From Actinomadura pelletieri DSM 43383 (GTDB lineage: Bacteria; Actinomycetota; Actinomycetes; Streptosporangiales; Streptosporangiaceae), in the NCBI RefSeq assembly GCF_003634705.1, contig NZ_RBWU01000002.1, positions 434,001 to 498,000 of the forward strand: DNA of 64,000 nucleotides. The letters are read 5' to 3'. Of this stretch, positions 52,765 to 60,541 are shown in pieces; within the stretch, counting starts at the first letter, position 1; every line of letters begins with the position of its first letter. Both the position numbers and the translations under genes were made by a program. The notes under the pieces were generated by a model. It was not told the origin of the DNA, searched no databases, and saw nothing but the letters and a program-made list of their open reading frames with translations.

Positions 52765-53553
52765 TCAGTACAGGCCGCGGGCGACGCCTCCGCAGACGTC
52801 GAGCGCGGCGCCGGTGACATAGGACGAGCGCGGTGACAGCAGGAAGCCGATGGCCGAGGCCACCTCGTCGGCGGTGCCGAAGCGGCCGAGCGCGATGCCC
52901 CGGTCGCGGGCCAGTCGGCGCTCCCACGACTCGTACGTCTCGTCCGTGCCGAGCGCGTCATGGCGGCGGCGCCACTGCCCGGTGTCGACCAGGCCCAGGC
53001 AGACCGAGTTGACGCGGACGCCGCGCGCGGCGTACTCGATCGCCATCGACTTGGTCAGGTTGAGCAGGCCGGCGCGGGCCGCCGAGGTCGTGACGAGTCG
53101 CGGCTCCGGCTGCTTGGCCAGGACCGCGTTGACGTTGACGACCGCGGCGACCGGCGACCTCTCCAACCAGGGCAGCGCGTTCCCGAGGACGTTCAGAACG
53201 CTGCCGAACTTCAGGTCGAACTCGTCGTGGAAGTCGTCGAGGCCGACGTCGTCGAGCCCGGCCATGCGTGACTGGCCGGCGTTGTTGACCACACCGTCGA
53301 GCCCACCGAAGACGTCCACGGCCTCTCCCACCATCGCCTCCACGGCCTCGGGGTCGCGGACGTCGCACGTGACGGCGAGGATCCGTCCCGCGGGGCCGTC
53401 CAGGCGTTCCACGGCCGAGTGGAGTTCGCGGGTCCGGCGTCCGCAGGTGACGACCCGGGCGCCCTCGGCGAGGAGGAGGGCGACGGTCGCGAACCCGACC
53501 CCCGAGCTGCCGCCCGTCACGAGGTAGGTACGGTCACGCAACAGCAGGTCCAT
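52765..53553 (-). CDS. Short-chain dehydrogenase/reductase family protein with non-canonical active site
   Basis: 262 residues. NAD(P)-binding TGGSSGVGFA at about 14-23, CDVRDPEAV, and NNAGQSRMAG are intact. At the catalytic site the usual YxxxK is replaced: LVTTSAARAGLLNLTKS puts Thr where Tyr should be and Arg in place of Lys, and the strand with the catalytic Ser reads VVNVNAVLA. C-terminal SVCLGLVDTGQW and SSYVTGAALDVCGG are normal. It may be a reductase using another residue or a non-catalytic binding protein. It lies 8 bp after the cupin gene in the operon. Confidence 0.85.
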   Translation of the reverse strand: MDLLLRDRTYLVTGGSSGVGFATVALLLAEGARVVTCGRRTRELHSAVERLDGPAGRILAVTCDVRDPEAVEAMVGEAVDVFGGLDGVVNNAGQSRMAGLDDVGLDDFHDEFDLKFGSVLNVLGNALPWLERSPVAAVVNVNAVLAKQPEPRLVTTSAARAGLLNLTKSMAIEYAARGVRVNSVCLGLVDTGQWRRRHDALGTDETYESWERRLARDRGIALGRFGTADEVASAIGFLLSPRSSYVTGAALDVCGGVARGLY

Positions 53554-53561
53554 GGGACGGG

Positions 53562-54068
53562 TCAGTCCCGCGAGACGCCGTGCATGGCGGACGTCTCGGG
53601 ATATGTCGGCACCTGCGGCTTCCGCGTGCCGATGATCACGCAGAAGAGGGCGTCGGTGCCACCGTTGTTCTTCAGACTGCGCGGCGTGCCCGCCGGGACC
53701 ACGATCATGTCGCGGTAGCCGAGCGTGCGCTTCTCCACCTGACCGTCCCGGTGGATGCCCACCTCGATCTCGCCCTCGAGGACGAAGAAGGCCTCCTCGG
53801 CGTCGTGGTGGGTGTGCTCCGGGCCCTCCGCGCCCGGCGGCAGCAGCATGTTGGAGAAGGTGAAGCCCCGCGAGGGGATCGTGCGCCGGTCTCCCTCATG
53901 GTCGCCGGTGGCGCCGGAACCGACGTAGCGGATCTGCGCGCGGCGGAACTGGTCGCCGGCCTTGGCCTGGAAGCCGAGGGTGTCCCAGTCCTCCTGGCGT
54001 GTGGCCCTGGTGAGGATGAGGGAGTCGGTGAAGGCGGCGAGGTCGGAGTCCTCGTAGCGCAGGGTCAT
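53562..54068 (-). CDS. Cupin-domain protein
   Basis: 168 residues from ATG 54068, overlapping the hydrolase stop (ATGA). Single conserved beta-barrel with metal motif 1 in GPEHTHHDAEEAFFVLEGEIEVGI and motif 2 region GYRDMIVVPAGTPRSLKN. Quercetinase, ring-cleavage or isomerase-like roles are all seen in this fold; in an aromatic operon it could be a dioxygenase or isomerase acting on a ring-cleavage product. Metal-ligating histidines are present, so an active metalloenzyme is plausible. Confidence 0.85.
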   Translation of the reverse strand: MTLRYEDSDLAAFTDSLILTRATRQEDWDTLGFQAKAGDQFRRAQIRYVGSGATGDHEGDRRTIPSRGFTFSNMLLPPGAEGPEHTHHDAEEAFFVLEGEIEVGIHRDGQVEKRTLGYRDMIVVPAGTPRSLKNNGGTDALFCVIIGTRKPQVPTYPETSAMHGVSRD

Positions 54069-54883
54069 GACGCTTCCTTTCGTTCGGTGGTGACGTCCGG
54101 GGTTCCACGGCCGAGCCGGTCGGCCATCCCGGTGAAGGCGAGCAGCCAGGCGTTGACGATCGCGGGTTGCTCCTGGTTGGCGAGATGACCGGCGCCGGGC
54201 ACCGTCACCAGCGCGGCGCCGGGAATACCGGCCGCGATCTCGCGGGCCCGTTCGGGTCCGGTGACGGTGTCCTCGGCACCCGCCAGGACGAGGGTCGGCG
54301 CCGAGATACGGGCCAGGTCGCGGCGCAGGTCCGCCGATGCCATCGCCTCGGCGGCGGCGGTGTAACCCGGGAGGCGCACCGCTTCCGCCATGGTGGTGAC
54401 GACGGTCTCGACCAGTTCGCGGTCGGCGTTCGGCGACAGGAGCCGGGGGCCGCGCTCGCGCGCGAACTCCGCGGGACCGAGGCGGGCCAGGCGGGTCGGA
54501 CGCTCCCGCATCCGTGCGGTCCGTTCGGGGTCGGTACCGGAGCCGAGGCTGGCGCCGATGACGATGAGGCCGCGTACCAGGTCGGGTCTGGTCGCCGCCA
54601 TGCGCAGGGCGATGACGCCTCCCCACGACACGCCGACCAGGTGGGCCGGGTCCGGGCCGAGTTCGGCGCGCAGCAGGTCGGCGGCCTCGTCGACGTACCC
54701 GTCGAGGCCGGGGGGACGTGTGGGGTCCGGTGATCCGGCGTAGCCCGGCGCGTCCCACGCGACCATGGTCAGGGCGTCGCCGAGAGCGTCCAGTTGCGGC
54801 GCGAAGGAGGCGGCCGACGATCCGATCCCGTGCAGCAGGAGGGCTCCCGGGCCGCGACCGGAGCGGCGGAACGACACGGTCAT
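54065..54883 (-). CDS. Alpha/beta-fold hydrolase
   Basis: 272 residues. Oxyanion HG motif ALLLHGIGSSA near 15-25, nucleophile Ser in GVSWGGVIAL near 95, Asp in LAGAEDTVTG and His in GAGHLANQEQP. Similar to 3-oxoadipate enol-lactonases and C-C hydrolases of meta-cleavage pathways. In this operon it would hydrolyse a ring-fission product, lactone or formyl amide (as NicD does in nicotinate breakdown). Overlaps the cupin start by 4 bp; 1 bp lies between it and the dehydrogenase-like gene. Confidence 0.88.
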   Translation of the reverse strand: MTVSFRRSGRGPGALLLHGIGSSAASFAPQLDALGDALTMVAWDAPGYAGSPDPTRPPGLDGYVDEAADLLRAELGPDPAHLVGVSWGGVIALRMAATRPDLVRGLIVIGASLGSGTDPERTARMRERPTRLARLGPAEFARERGPRLLSPNADRELVETVVTTMAEAVRLPGYTAAAEAMASADLRRDLARISAPTLVLAGAEDTVTGPERAREIAAGIPGAALVTVPGAGHLANQEQPAIVNAWLLAFTGMADRLGRGTPDVTTERKEAS

Positions 54884-54884
54884 C

Positions 54885-55694
54885 TCAGATCACCCCGCTG
54901 GGCCGTCCGACGAGCGCGGCGAGCGAGCGCAGGACGGCGTAGGGCACCACGCCGCTCGTGCGCGGGTTCTCCGGGGACGGAACGTTCTGGATCTCGAAGC
55001 GGTAGACGCCGCCGGGCCCTCCGGCCTCGATGACATGCCGGGTCAGCGAGGCCGCGGGATCGGCCACCAGCCGTACCTCGACCAGGTCGAGGTCGCCCAC
55101 CGCCCAGCCGACCGTCGCGGCGAGGTTGAGCGAGCGGGGGAACAGGCGTGCCGCCTCGCGGGCGCCGCCGGCGAACACCTCGAGGGGCCGGTCGGTTCCG
55201 TGGAGGCGGGCGGCGGACGGCTCGTCCATCCATGGCTGGACGAGCGTGGCGGGCAGTTTGGCGGTGGTCACCGCGACGCGGGTCAGCGGTGCCTGGGCGG
55301 CGGCCGCGGCGAGGATGTCCAGGCCACCGGCCGCCCCGGAGGTGAGCAGGAGGCGACCGGGCCCGGCGGCCGCGACGGCGTCCGCCACCTCCGGATCGCA
55401 GAGCGCGCCGACCGAGGTGACGAGCAGGTCCACCCCGTGGTCGAGGATGTCGGCCGCGCTCCGCGCCACGACCGCCTGCCCGGCGCACTCGACGACCACG
55501 TCGGCGCGGTCGAGCGCCGTGGCCAGGTCGACCTGCGGAACTCCGGCTTCCGGAAACGAGCGGCCGTCGACCACCGCGACGGGCTCGGCGCCGGGAAGAC
55601 GTCCCTCGCGCAGGGCCGCGAGCACGGCGCTTCCGATGGCGCCCCCGCCGATCACCGCGACCCGCGCGGGGGCGTCGTGCCGGGTGGTGCTCAC
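54885..55694 (-). CDS. Aspartate dehydrogenase-like NAD(P)-dependent enzyme
   Basis: 269 residues from GTG 55694, which overlaps the dioxygenase stop. Rossmann motif VAVIGGGAIGSAVL at the N-terminus, ECAGQAVV, TSGAAGGLDIL, catalytic-region RSLNLAATVGWA, and the C-terminal IQNVPSPENPRTSGVVPYAVLRSLA typical of the AspDH family (homologous to L-aspartate dehydrogenase, which converts aspartate to iminoaspartate/oxaloacetate). Its presence in a ring-cleavage operon suggests that the pathway intermediate carries an amino or imino group, or that aspartate is released. This link is inference. Confidence 0.85.
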   Translation of the reverse strand: MSTTRHDAPARVAVIGGGAIGSAVLAALREGRLPGAEPVAVVDGRSFPEAGVPQVDLATALDRADVVVECAGQAVVARSAADILDHGVDLLVTSVGALCDPEVADAVAAAGPGRLLLTSGAAGGLDILAAAAAQAPLTRVAVTTAKLPATLVQPWMDEPSAARLHGTDRPLEVFAGGAREAARLFPRSLNLAATVGWAVGDLDLVEVRLVADPAASLTRHVIEAGGPGGVYRFEIQNVPSPENPRTSGVVPYAVLRSLAALVGRPSGVI

Positions 55695-56623
55695 GGCGCG
55701 GTCACCCGCTCCGGCGCGTCGGCGAACGCGCCACGGTCCTCGATGCCCGCCATGTGCGCGCGGACCTCCCGCGACGGCGGGCCCGCCGTCCCCCACAGGT
55801 CGGCCAGCTCGGGCACGCGCCGCCAGACGCGGCACAGCCACTGGTCCTCGACGACCTGCGCGACGTCGGAGGTGTACTCGCACACCAGCCCGGCAGGGTC
55901 GGCGAAGTAGGAGAAGGTGTTGTTACCGGGACCGTGCCGTCCCGGCCCCCACAGCGGCGTGATGCCGTGGTGCTTGAGCGAGCCGATGCCGCGCATGAAG
56001 TGGTCCATCGACGCCATCTCGTAGGCGACATGGTTGACCGAGGTCCAGGCCGCCTGGTTGAAGGCGATGCTGTGGTGGTCGCTGTTGCAGCGCAGGAATG
56101 CCATCTGGTGCTCCGACCAGTCGGAGACCCGCATCCCGAGCACCTCGGTGTAGAAGGCGACGGCGGCGTCGATGTCGACGGTGTTGAGCACCACGTGCGT
56201 GACGCCCACCGGCACCGCCCGGTCACGGCTCATCGGGGTGACGGCGTGGACGTCGCAGCTGAGTTCGACGCGGCGGCCCTCGGGGTCCACCAACTGGAGT
56301 CCGTAGCCGCCGCCCGCGTCGTCGAGCGGGCCGGGTTCGCGCAGCAGCGGCACGCCGCGTGCGCGAAGACGGCGCGCGGCTTCGTCGATCTCGGCGGCGG
56401 TGCGGACCGCGAAGCTGATCCGGCCGAGCGCGTTGCGCTCCGAGCGGGAGAGCTGGAGTACGTGGTGGTCGGGGCCGGTGCCGCGCAGCCACACGTCGTC
56501 GGTGTCGTGTTCGACGACCGAGAGCCCCCAGACCTCGCTGTAGAAGTCCGTGCAGGCGTGCACGTCCGGCACGCTCAGCTGCACCGAGCGCAGCGAGTGG
56601 AGTCGTACGACGGGCTGGTCCAT
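55691..56623 (-). CDS. Two-domain extradiol ring-cleavage dioxygenase (VOC, catechol 2,3-dioxygenase type)
   Basis: 310 residues, two vicinal-oxygen-chelate domains. The N-terminal one (SVQLSVPDVHACTDFYSEVWGLSV) is structural. The C-terminal one keeps the Fe(II) ligands: His in VGVTHVVLNTVD, His in TSVNHVAYEM and Glu in AGLVCEYTSD, plus the GRHGPGNNTFSYFADP block. It should cleave a catechol-like ring adjacent to the hydroxyls. It is the first gene of the leftward operon, directly downstream of the divergent MarR control region. The exact aromatic substrate is unknown. Confidence 0.9.
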   Translation of the reverse strand: MDQPVVRLHSLRSVQLSVPDVHACTDFYSEVWGLSVVEHDTDDVWLRGTGPDHHVLQLSRSERNALGRISFAVRTAAEIDEAARRLRARGVPLLREPGPLDDAGGGYGLQLVDPEGRRVELSCDVHAVTPMSRDRAVPVGVTHVVLNTVDIDAAVAFYTEVLGMRVSDWSEHQMAFLRCNSDHHSIAFNQAAWTSVNHVAYEMASMDHFMRGIGSLKHHGITPLWGPGRHGPGNNTFSYFADPAGLVCEYTSDVAQVVEDQWLCRVWRRVPELADLWGTAGPPSREVRAHMAGIEDRGAFADAPERVTAP

Positions 56624-56649
56624 GTCACCTCCGGTTGCCTTAGGGCTGA

Positions 56650-56847
56650 ATCATTAAGCACTAAGACATATTGGGTCAAGTCCTCTGGAGGGCGACGTCG
56701 GAGTTCGGACGTGGTCTGGTGGGCTTGTCCTGGCCCGTCTGGGACGGTGTTGTGGGCGGCGCTGTCGTGCGCTCGTCGTGCCGTGGGTGGGGCGCCTGGC
56801 CGACCGACCAAGAACGTTCAGGACCGTAAAGCTTCTATCTAAGCTTT
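56650..56847. promoter_or_regulatory. Divergent control region of the catabolic operon and marR-type gene
   Basis: In the 295-bp gap, CATTAAGCACTAAGACA (56652-56668) lies near the dioxygenase gene, and the inverted repeat AAAGCTT-CTATCT-AAGCTTT (56828-56847) lies near the regulator. Both are AT-rich islands containing the AAGC(T/A) core that also occurs before the M24 gene at 57824. They are candidate MarR operators overlapping the two promoters. Confidence 0.55.
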
Positions 56848-56918
56848 GTTTCGCGAGCCCGGACTGTTATCGTTGGCGCCCGATCCTTCCCGGCCCAGAC
56901 ACCTAGACAGGCACGCGC

Positions 56919-57521
56919 GTGACCCGAAGTTCCGGCAAGCGTTCCGCGGACGAGACGTCCCGTGAGACGGCGGGCGCGTCCGACTCCGACGTCCCGGTCG
57001 ATTCCGCGCCGGAGGCGGTCGTCGACGAGCCGGACGAGGTCGAGCGCATCGTCGCCGAATGGCGGGCCGAACGGCCGGGCCTCGACCCGGGCAGCATCGC
57101 CGTGCTCGGCCGTGTCAACCGCTGCGGCCTGCTGGTCCGCAACCTGTCCAACCGGCTGTACGACGAGTACTCGATCAACCAGTCGATCTTCGACGTGCTG
57201 GCCGCGCTGCGCCGGATGGGGCCGCCCTACCGCAAGACCGCGCGGGAGTTGGCGGCCTCGTCGCTGCTCACCTCGGGCGGCATGACCATGCGGCTCGACC
57301 GTATGGAGCGCGACGGGCTGATCCGCCGCGTCCGGTCGACCGACGACCGCAGAAGCGTCTTCGCCGAGCTGACGCCCGCAGGGTTCGCGCTCATCGACCG
57401 GATCATCGACGTCCATCTCGAGCGCGAGCGTCAGATGCTCGACACCCTCACCGCCGAGGAACAGGACGAACTCGCCCGGCTGCTCCGCAAGCTCGAACAC
57501 CGGCTCCGCGAACTGAGCTGA
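56919..57521 (+). CDS. MarR-family transcriptional regulator
   Basis: 200 residues from GTG 56919. A hydrophilic acidic N-terminal extension of about 45 residues precedes the winged-HTH dimer fold: YDEYSINQSIFDVLAALRRMGPPYRKTARELAASSLLTSGGMTMRLDRMERDGLIRRVRSTDDRRSVFAELTPAG. The recognition helix, wing (RSTDDRRS) and C-terminal dimer helices are intact. Divergent position suggests it represses the ring-cleavage operon until an aromatic ligand binds, and its candidate operator also precedes the M24-ABC operon. Confidence 0.9.
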   Translation: MTRSSGKRSADETSRETAGASDSDVPVDSAPEAVVDEPDEVERIVAEWRAERPGLDPGSIAVLGRVNRCGLLVRNLSNRLYDEYSINQSIFDVLAALRRMGPPYRKTARELAASSLLTSGGMTMRLDRMERDGLIRRVRSTDDRRSVFAELTPAGFALIDRIIDVHLERERQMLDTLTAEEQDELARLLRKLEHRLRELS

Positions 57522-57823
57522 TCCGCCCGCGACCGGTGTGGCCGGGGCCGAGGGTGGGAGGCGTCCGCCATGAAGGTGGGGCGGCGGTGCGAGGTCAGGA
57601 CGCCGACGTCGGTCCCGTGGGTGGTGGACGGGATCGCGCCGCCGACCTCCGCGCCGGAAGGGAACGCCTCGCCGCCACGGCGCGCTCGGGCGCGGCCCGT
57701 GGACCCGGCGGCGCGAGCGCGACCCAGGACACATATCCTGAACACCCCTCTGAACTGGGCATACTTCCCAGCTGTGGCCTTCGGTGCCGGATGCGGTTCC
57801 TGTCTCCGTTAATAACTCAGATC
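57522..57823. other. Intergenic region between the MarR gene and the M24 gene
   Basis: About 300 bp without a credible gene. AT-rich sequence increases toward the 3' end (CGTTAATAACTCAGATC) where the M24 promoter and candidate operator lie. Confidence 0.4.
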
Positions 57824-57845
57824 AAAGCTTTAATGCCCTAAGTCT
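57824..57845. promoter_or_regulatory. Candidate MarR operator before the M24-ABC operon
   Basis: AAAGCTTTAATGCCCTAAGTCT shares the AAAGCTT core and following TAAG with the sites at 56652 and 56828. It is 109 bp before the M24 start and would put uptake genes under the same regulator. Confidence 0.45.
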
Positions 57846-57953
57846 TGCGGATCTGAGATATCGCGGTCTATGGTCACGGCAACGTTCGGCCGACCGGCAG
57901 GTCACAGCCTCGTCGCAGGCTCGGCCGCACGGAGGACCACGAAAGGAGCATTC

Positions 57954-59237
57954 GTGCCGACCCAGACCATCGCCGGGACCGCCTCGAAGGACACCGCGGC
58001 GGACGGCCCCGGACGCCCGCACGACGAGCGCGCGTTCCGGATGCGCCGCACCCGCGAGTTCATGGACGAACAGGGCCTCGACGCCCTGCTGGTCTTCGGT
58101 GCCGACCGCAGCGACCGCTACGACGCGGGCCAGTACCTGTTCCGCGACCGCCGCTACCAGCACTTCGTCGTCCCCCGCGAGGGCGAGCCCACGATGGTCG
58201 CGTTCGCCGCCCAGGTCGCGGCGCAGCACATGCTCTCCCGCGAGCGCGGGCTGGACACCTGGATCGACGACATCCGCGTCGGCTCCGGACCCGAACTGCT
58301 GCCCGCGATCGTCCGGGAGAAGGGACTCGCGACCGGCCGGATCGGCGTGATCGGCGCCGGCTACGGATCGCCCTTCTACCCGGGCGGGTGGGTGTCCAAG
58401 CCGATCTGGGACGCCGTCGGCGAACGCCTCCCCGACGCCGAACTCGTCGACGTCACCCGCGACTACGGCCTGGTCATGGCGCGGCGCAGCGACCAGGACC
58501 TGGAGCATCTCGCCACCGCGGCCGCCGCCGGGGACGCGGCGATCGAGGCGATGATGGCGGTGGCGCGGCCCGGCGTGGACGAGACCGCCGTGTACTCCGA
58601 GGGCGTCGCGGCGATGCTCCGCCGTGGGATGCGCGTGACGTGGATGCTCTTCCAGACCGGGCTGGACAACTACGCCTGGGGTGAGCCGACGTGGCTGACC
58701 CGTCCCGAGTCCGCCCGCGTCCTCGGCTCCAACGACATGGTGTGGGCGGAGATCTTTCCGAACTACGCCGAGCTGAACACCCACGTCAACATGAGCTTCA
58801 CGGTCGGCGCCCCGCCCGCGGAGACGCTGCGCTGCGCCGAGGTCGCCCGCGCCTCCTACGAGGCCGGTCTGGCGGCGCTGCGGCCGGGCGCCACGTTCGG
58901 CGACGTCTGCGCGGCCATGGAGGTGCCCCTCACCGAGGCGGGGATGTGGCATCTGACGCCGCAGTTCGCGTCACTCAACCCGCTGCTGTCCGGGGGCGGC
59001 TCGGCCCTCGGCATCCGCGAGCACGTCCCGTCGTTCGCCGACACGTACCCCCACGCGGACGGGCACGCGAACCCGTTCTTCGACTTCGAGATCCAGCCCG
59101 GTATGACCTTCTCGCTCCAGCCCGACGCCCGGATCGGCCGGCACGGCGCGGTCGTCGGCGGTGTCGTCGCGGCGACCGAGACCGGCTGCCGCGAGTTCAA
59201 CACCGTCTCCACGCGCCTCAACTCGGTCGACGTCTGA
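57954..59237 (+). CDS. Creatinase/M24 (pita-bread fold) protein lacking metal ligands
   Basis: 427 residues from GTG 57954 (AAAGGAG upstream). An N-terminal creatinase-type domain (MRRTREFMDEQGLDALLVFG) precedes a pita-bread domain. Canonical M24 metal ligands (D, D, H, E, E) are replaced: the first strand reads WAEIFPNYAELNTHVNMSF, the HGIGH region SALGIREHVP, and the final Glu positions fall in IQPGMTFSLQPD and AATETGCREF. This matches metal-independent members such as creatinase rather than aminopeptidase P. It would hydrolyse a C-N bond of the imported compound. An ABC importer follows directly. Substrate unknown. Confidence 0.82.
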   Translation: MPTQTIAGTASKDTAADGPGRPHDERAFRMRRTREFMDEQGLDALLVFGADRSDRYDAGQYLFRDRRYQHFVVPREGEPTMVAFAAQVAAQHMLSRERGLDTWIDDIRVGSGPELLPAIVREKGLATGRIGVIGAGYGSPFYPGGWVSKPIWDAVGERLPDAELVDVTRDYGLVMARRSDQDLEHLATAAAAGDAAIEAMMAVARPGVDETAVYSEGVAAMLRRGMRVTWMLFQTGLDNYAWGEPTWLTRPESARVLGSNDMVWAEIFPNYAELNTHVNMSFTVGAPPAETLRCAEVARASYEAGLAALRPGATFGDVCAAMEVPLTEAGMWHLTPQFASLNPLLSGGGSALGIREHVPSFADTYPHADGHANPFFDFEIQPGMTFSLQPDARIGRHGAVVGGVVAATETGCREFNTVSTRLNSVDV

Positions 59238-59393
59238 GACGCGGCACTCCACCGCCCGCACCGGGGGCCGCGCCGCCGCGCGCGCCGCGCGCGTCGCGCC
59301 GGCCCCGGCCTCCGGTCTCCTCCCGCCGCCCCCCGTCCTTCCAGCCCCACGGCCCCGGAACGCCCGGGCACTCTTCGGCAAGGTGGTCCCGAC

Positions 59394-60479
59394 ATGACCC
59401 TCCACTCCTCAGCGCTCACCCGCCGCACCTTCCTGTCCGGTGTGGCGGCCGTCGGGGCGAGCGGCCTCCTCGTCGCCTGCGGCGGCGGCGACGGCCCGTC
59501 CGGCGCCCGCGGCGGCGCCCTGCCCGCGTCCCTCAAGGGACTGGCCGACAAGGCCGCCAAGGAGGGCACCGTACGGCTGTTCGTCAGCACGGACGCCCGC
59601 ACGCCCGCGCACGCCCGCAAGCTGTCCCGCGCGTTGCGCGCCGACACCGGCGCGGAAATCGACATCAAGTTCGTCAGCGGGGAACCGGACCCCGCGTTCG
59701 CCAACAAGCTCGTCCAGGAGTCGAAGGCGCAGGTCGCGCCGTCCATCGACGTCTTCGTGACGACGCCGCTGGTGGTCAAGCAGCTCAGCGGCGCCGGACT
59801 CGTCCAGTCCGTGGACTGGGGGTCCATGGAGGGCGTGGACCCGAAGAACGTGTGGGCGTCCTACAACGGCATCACCATCGCCGAGATCGCCCGCACCATC
59901 CTCTACAACACCGGGGCGGTCGGGGACGGCCCGCCCAAGACGCTGGACGAGCTGCTCGACGACCGGTGGCGGGGCAAGATCGTCACCGCCGGCCTGCCCG
60001 ACGTGTTCAGCCCGCTCGCCGCCGGGATGGGCATCGACGGGATGATGTCGTTCGTCACCCGGCTCCTGGAGCGCGGGCGTGTCTCGCTCGCCTCGGTGCC
60101 GACCGCGATCCGCACCCAGGTCGCCAGCGGCGAGTTCCCCGTCGGCTACGGCATCAGGATCGGGGAGAGCCAGCGCCGGTCCCAGGCGCCGGTGGACTAC
60201 GCGCCGGTCAAGGTGCCGGTCGTCCCGCGCGCCGGGCTGATCGTCAAGGGGGCGAAGACCCCGTCCGCCGCGCAGCTTCTCCTCTACTGGCTCAGCGCCA
60301 CCGACCAGGGCCGCAAGCTCGCGTACGAGGTCCTCGACTGGCCCCTGCACACCACGCCCGGGACCGACCTGCACCAGCTCGCGCAGAAGGCCGGCGGCGT
60401 GATGACCGCCGACGCCGACTGGTGGATGAACGACTACGAGAAGGCCAACCGGCAGGTCGCCGGGCTGCTGCGCAAGTGA
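59394..60479 (+). CDS. Extracellular solute-binding lipoprotein of an ABC importer (Fbp/PotD-like family 1)
   Basis: 361 residues. Twin-arginine-type signal RRTFLSGVAAVGASGLLVAC with a lipobox, so probably a Tat-exported lipoprotein. The mature domain resembles iron/thiamine/2-aminoethylphosphonate binding proteins: GTVRLFVSTDA, DIKFVSGEPDPAFANKLVQES, LYNTGAV, LLDDRWRGKIV, GVPVGYGIRIGES-type loop and ATDQGRKLAYE. Iron-binding tyrosines are not evident, and its neighbours point to an organic substrate. It starts 156 bp after the M24 gene. Confidence 0.88.
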   Translation: MTLHSSALTRRTFLSGVAAVGASGLLVACGGGDGPSGARGGALPASLKGLADKAAKEGTVRLFVSTDARTPAHARKLSRALRADTGAEIDIKFVSGEPDPAFANKLVQESKAQVAPSIDVFVTTPLVVKQLSGAGLVQSVDWGSMEGVDPKNVWASYNGITIAEIARTILYNTGAVGDGPPKTLDELLDDRWRGKIVTAGLPDVFSPLAAGMGIDGMMSFVTRLLERGRVSLASVPTAIRTQVASGEFPVGYGIRIGESQRRSQAPVDYAPVKVPVVPRAGLIVKGAKTPSAAQLLLYWLSATDQGRKLAYEVLDWPLHTTPGTDLHQLAQKAGGVMTADADWWMNDYEKANRQVAGLLRK

Positions 60480-60541
60480 CGGGCCGTCCGCGGCGAACCC
60501 CCGAACCCCCGGAGCCGGAATGAGAGAAGAGGTCGGTAACC

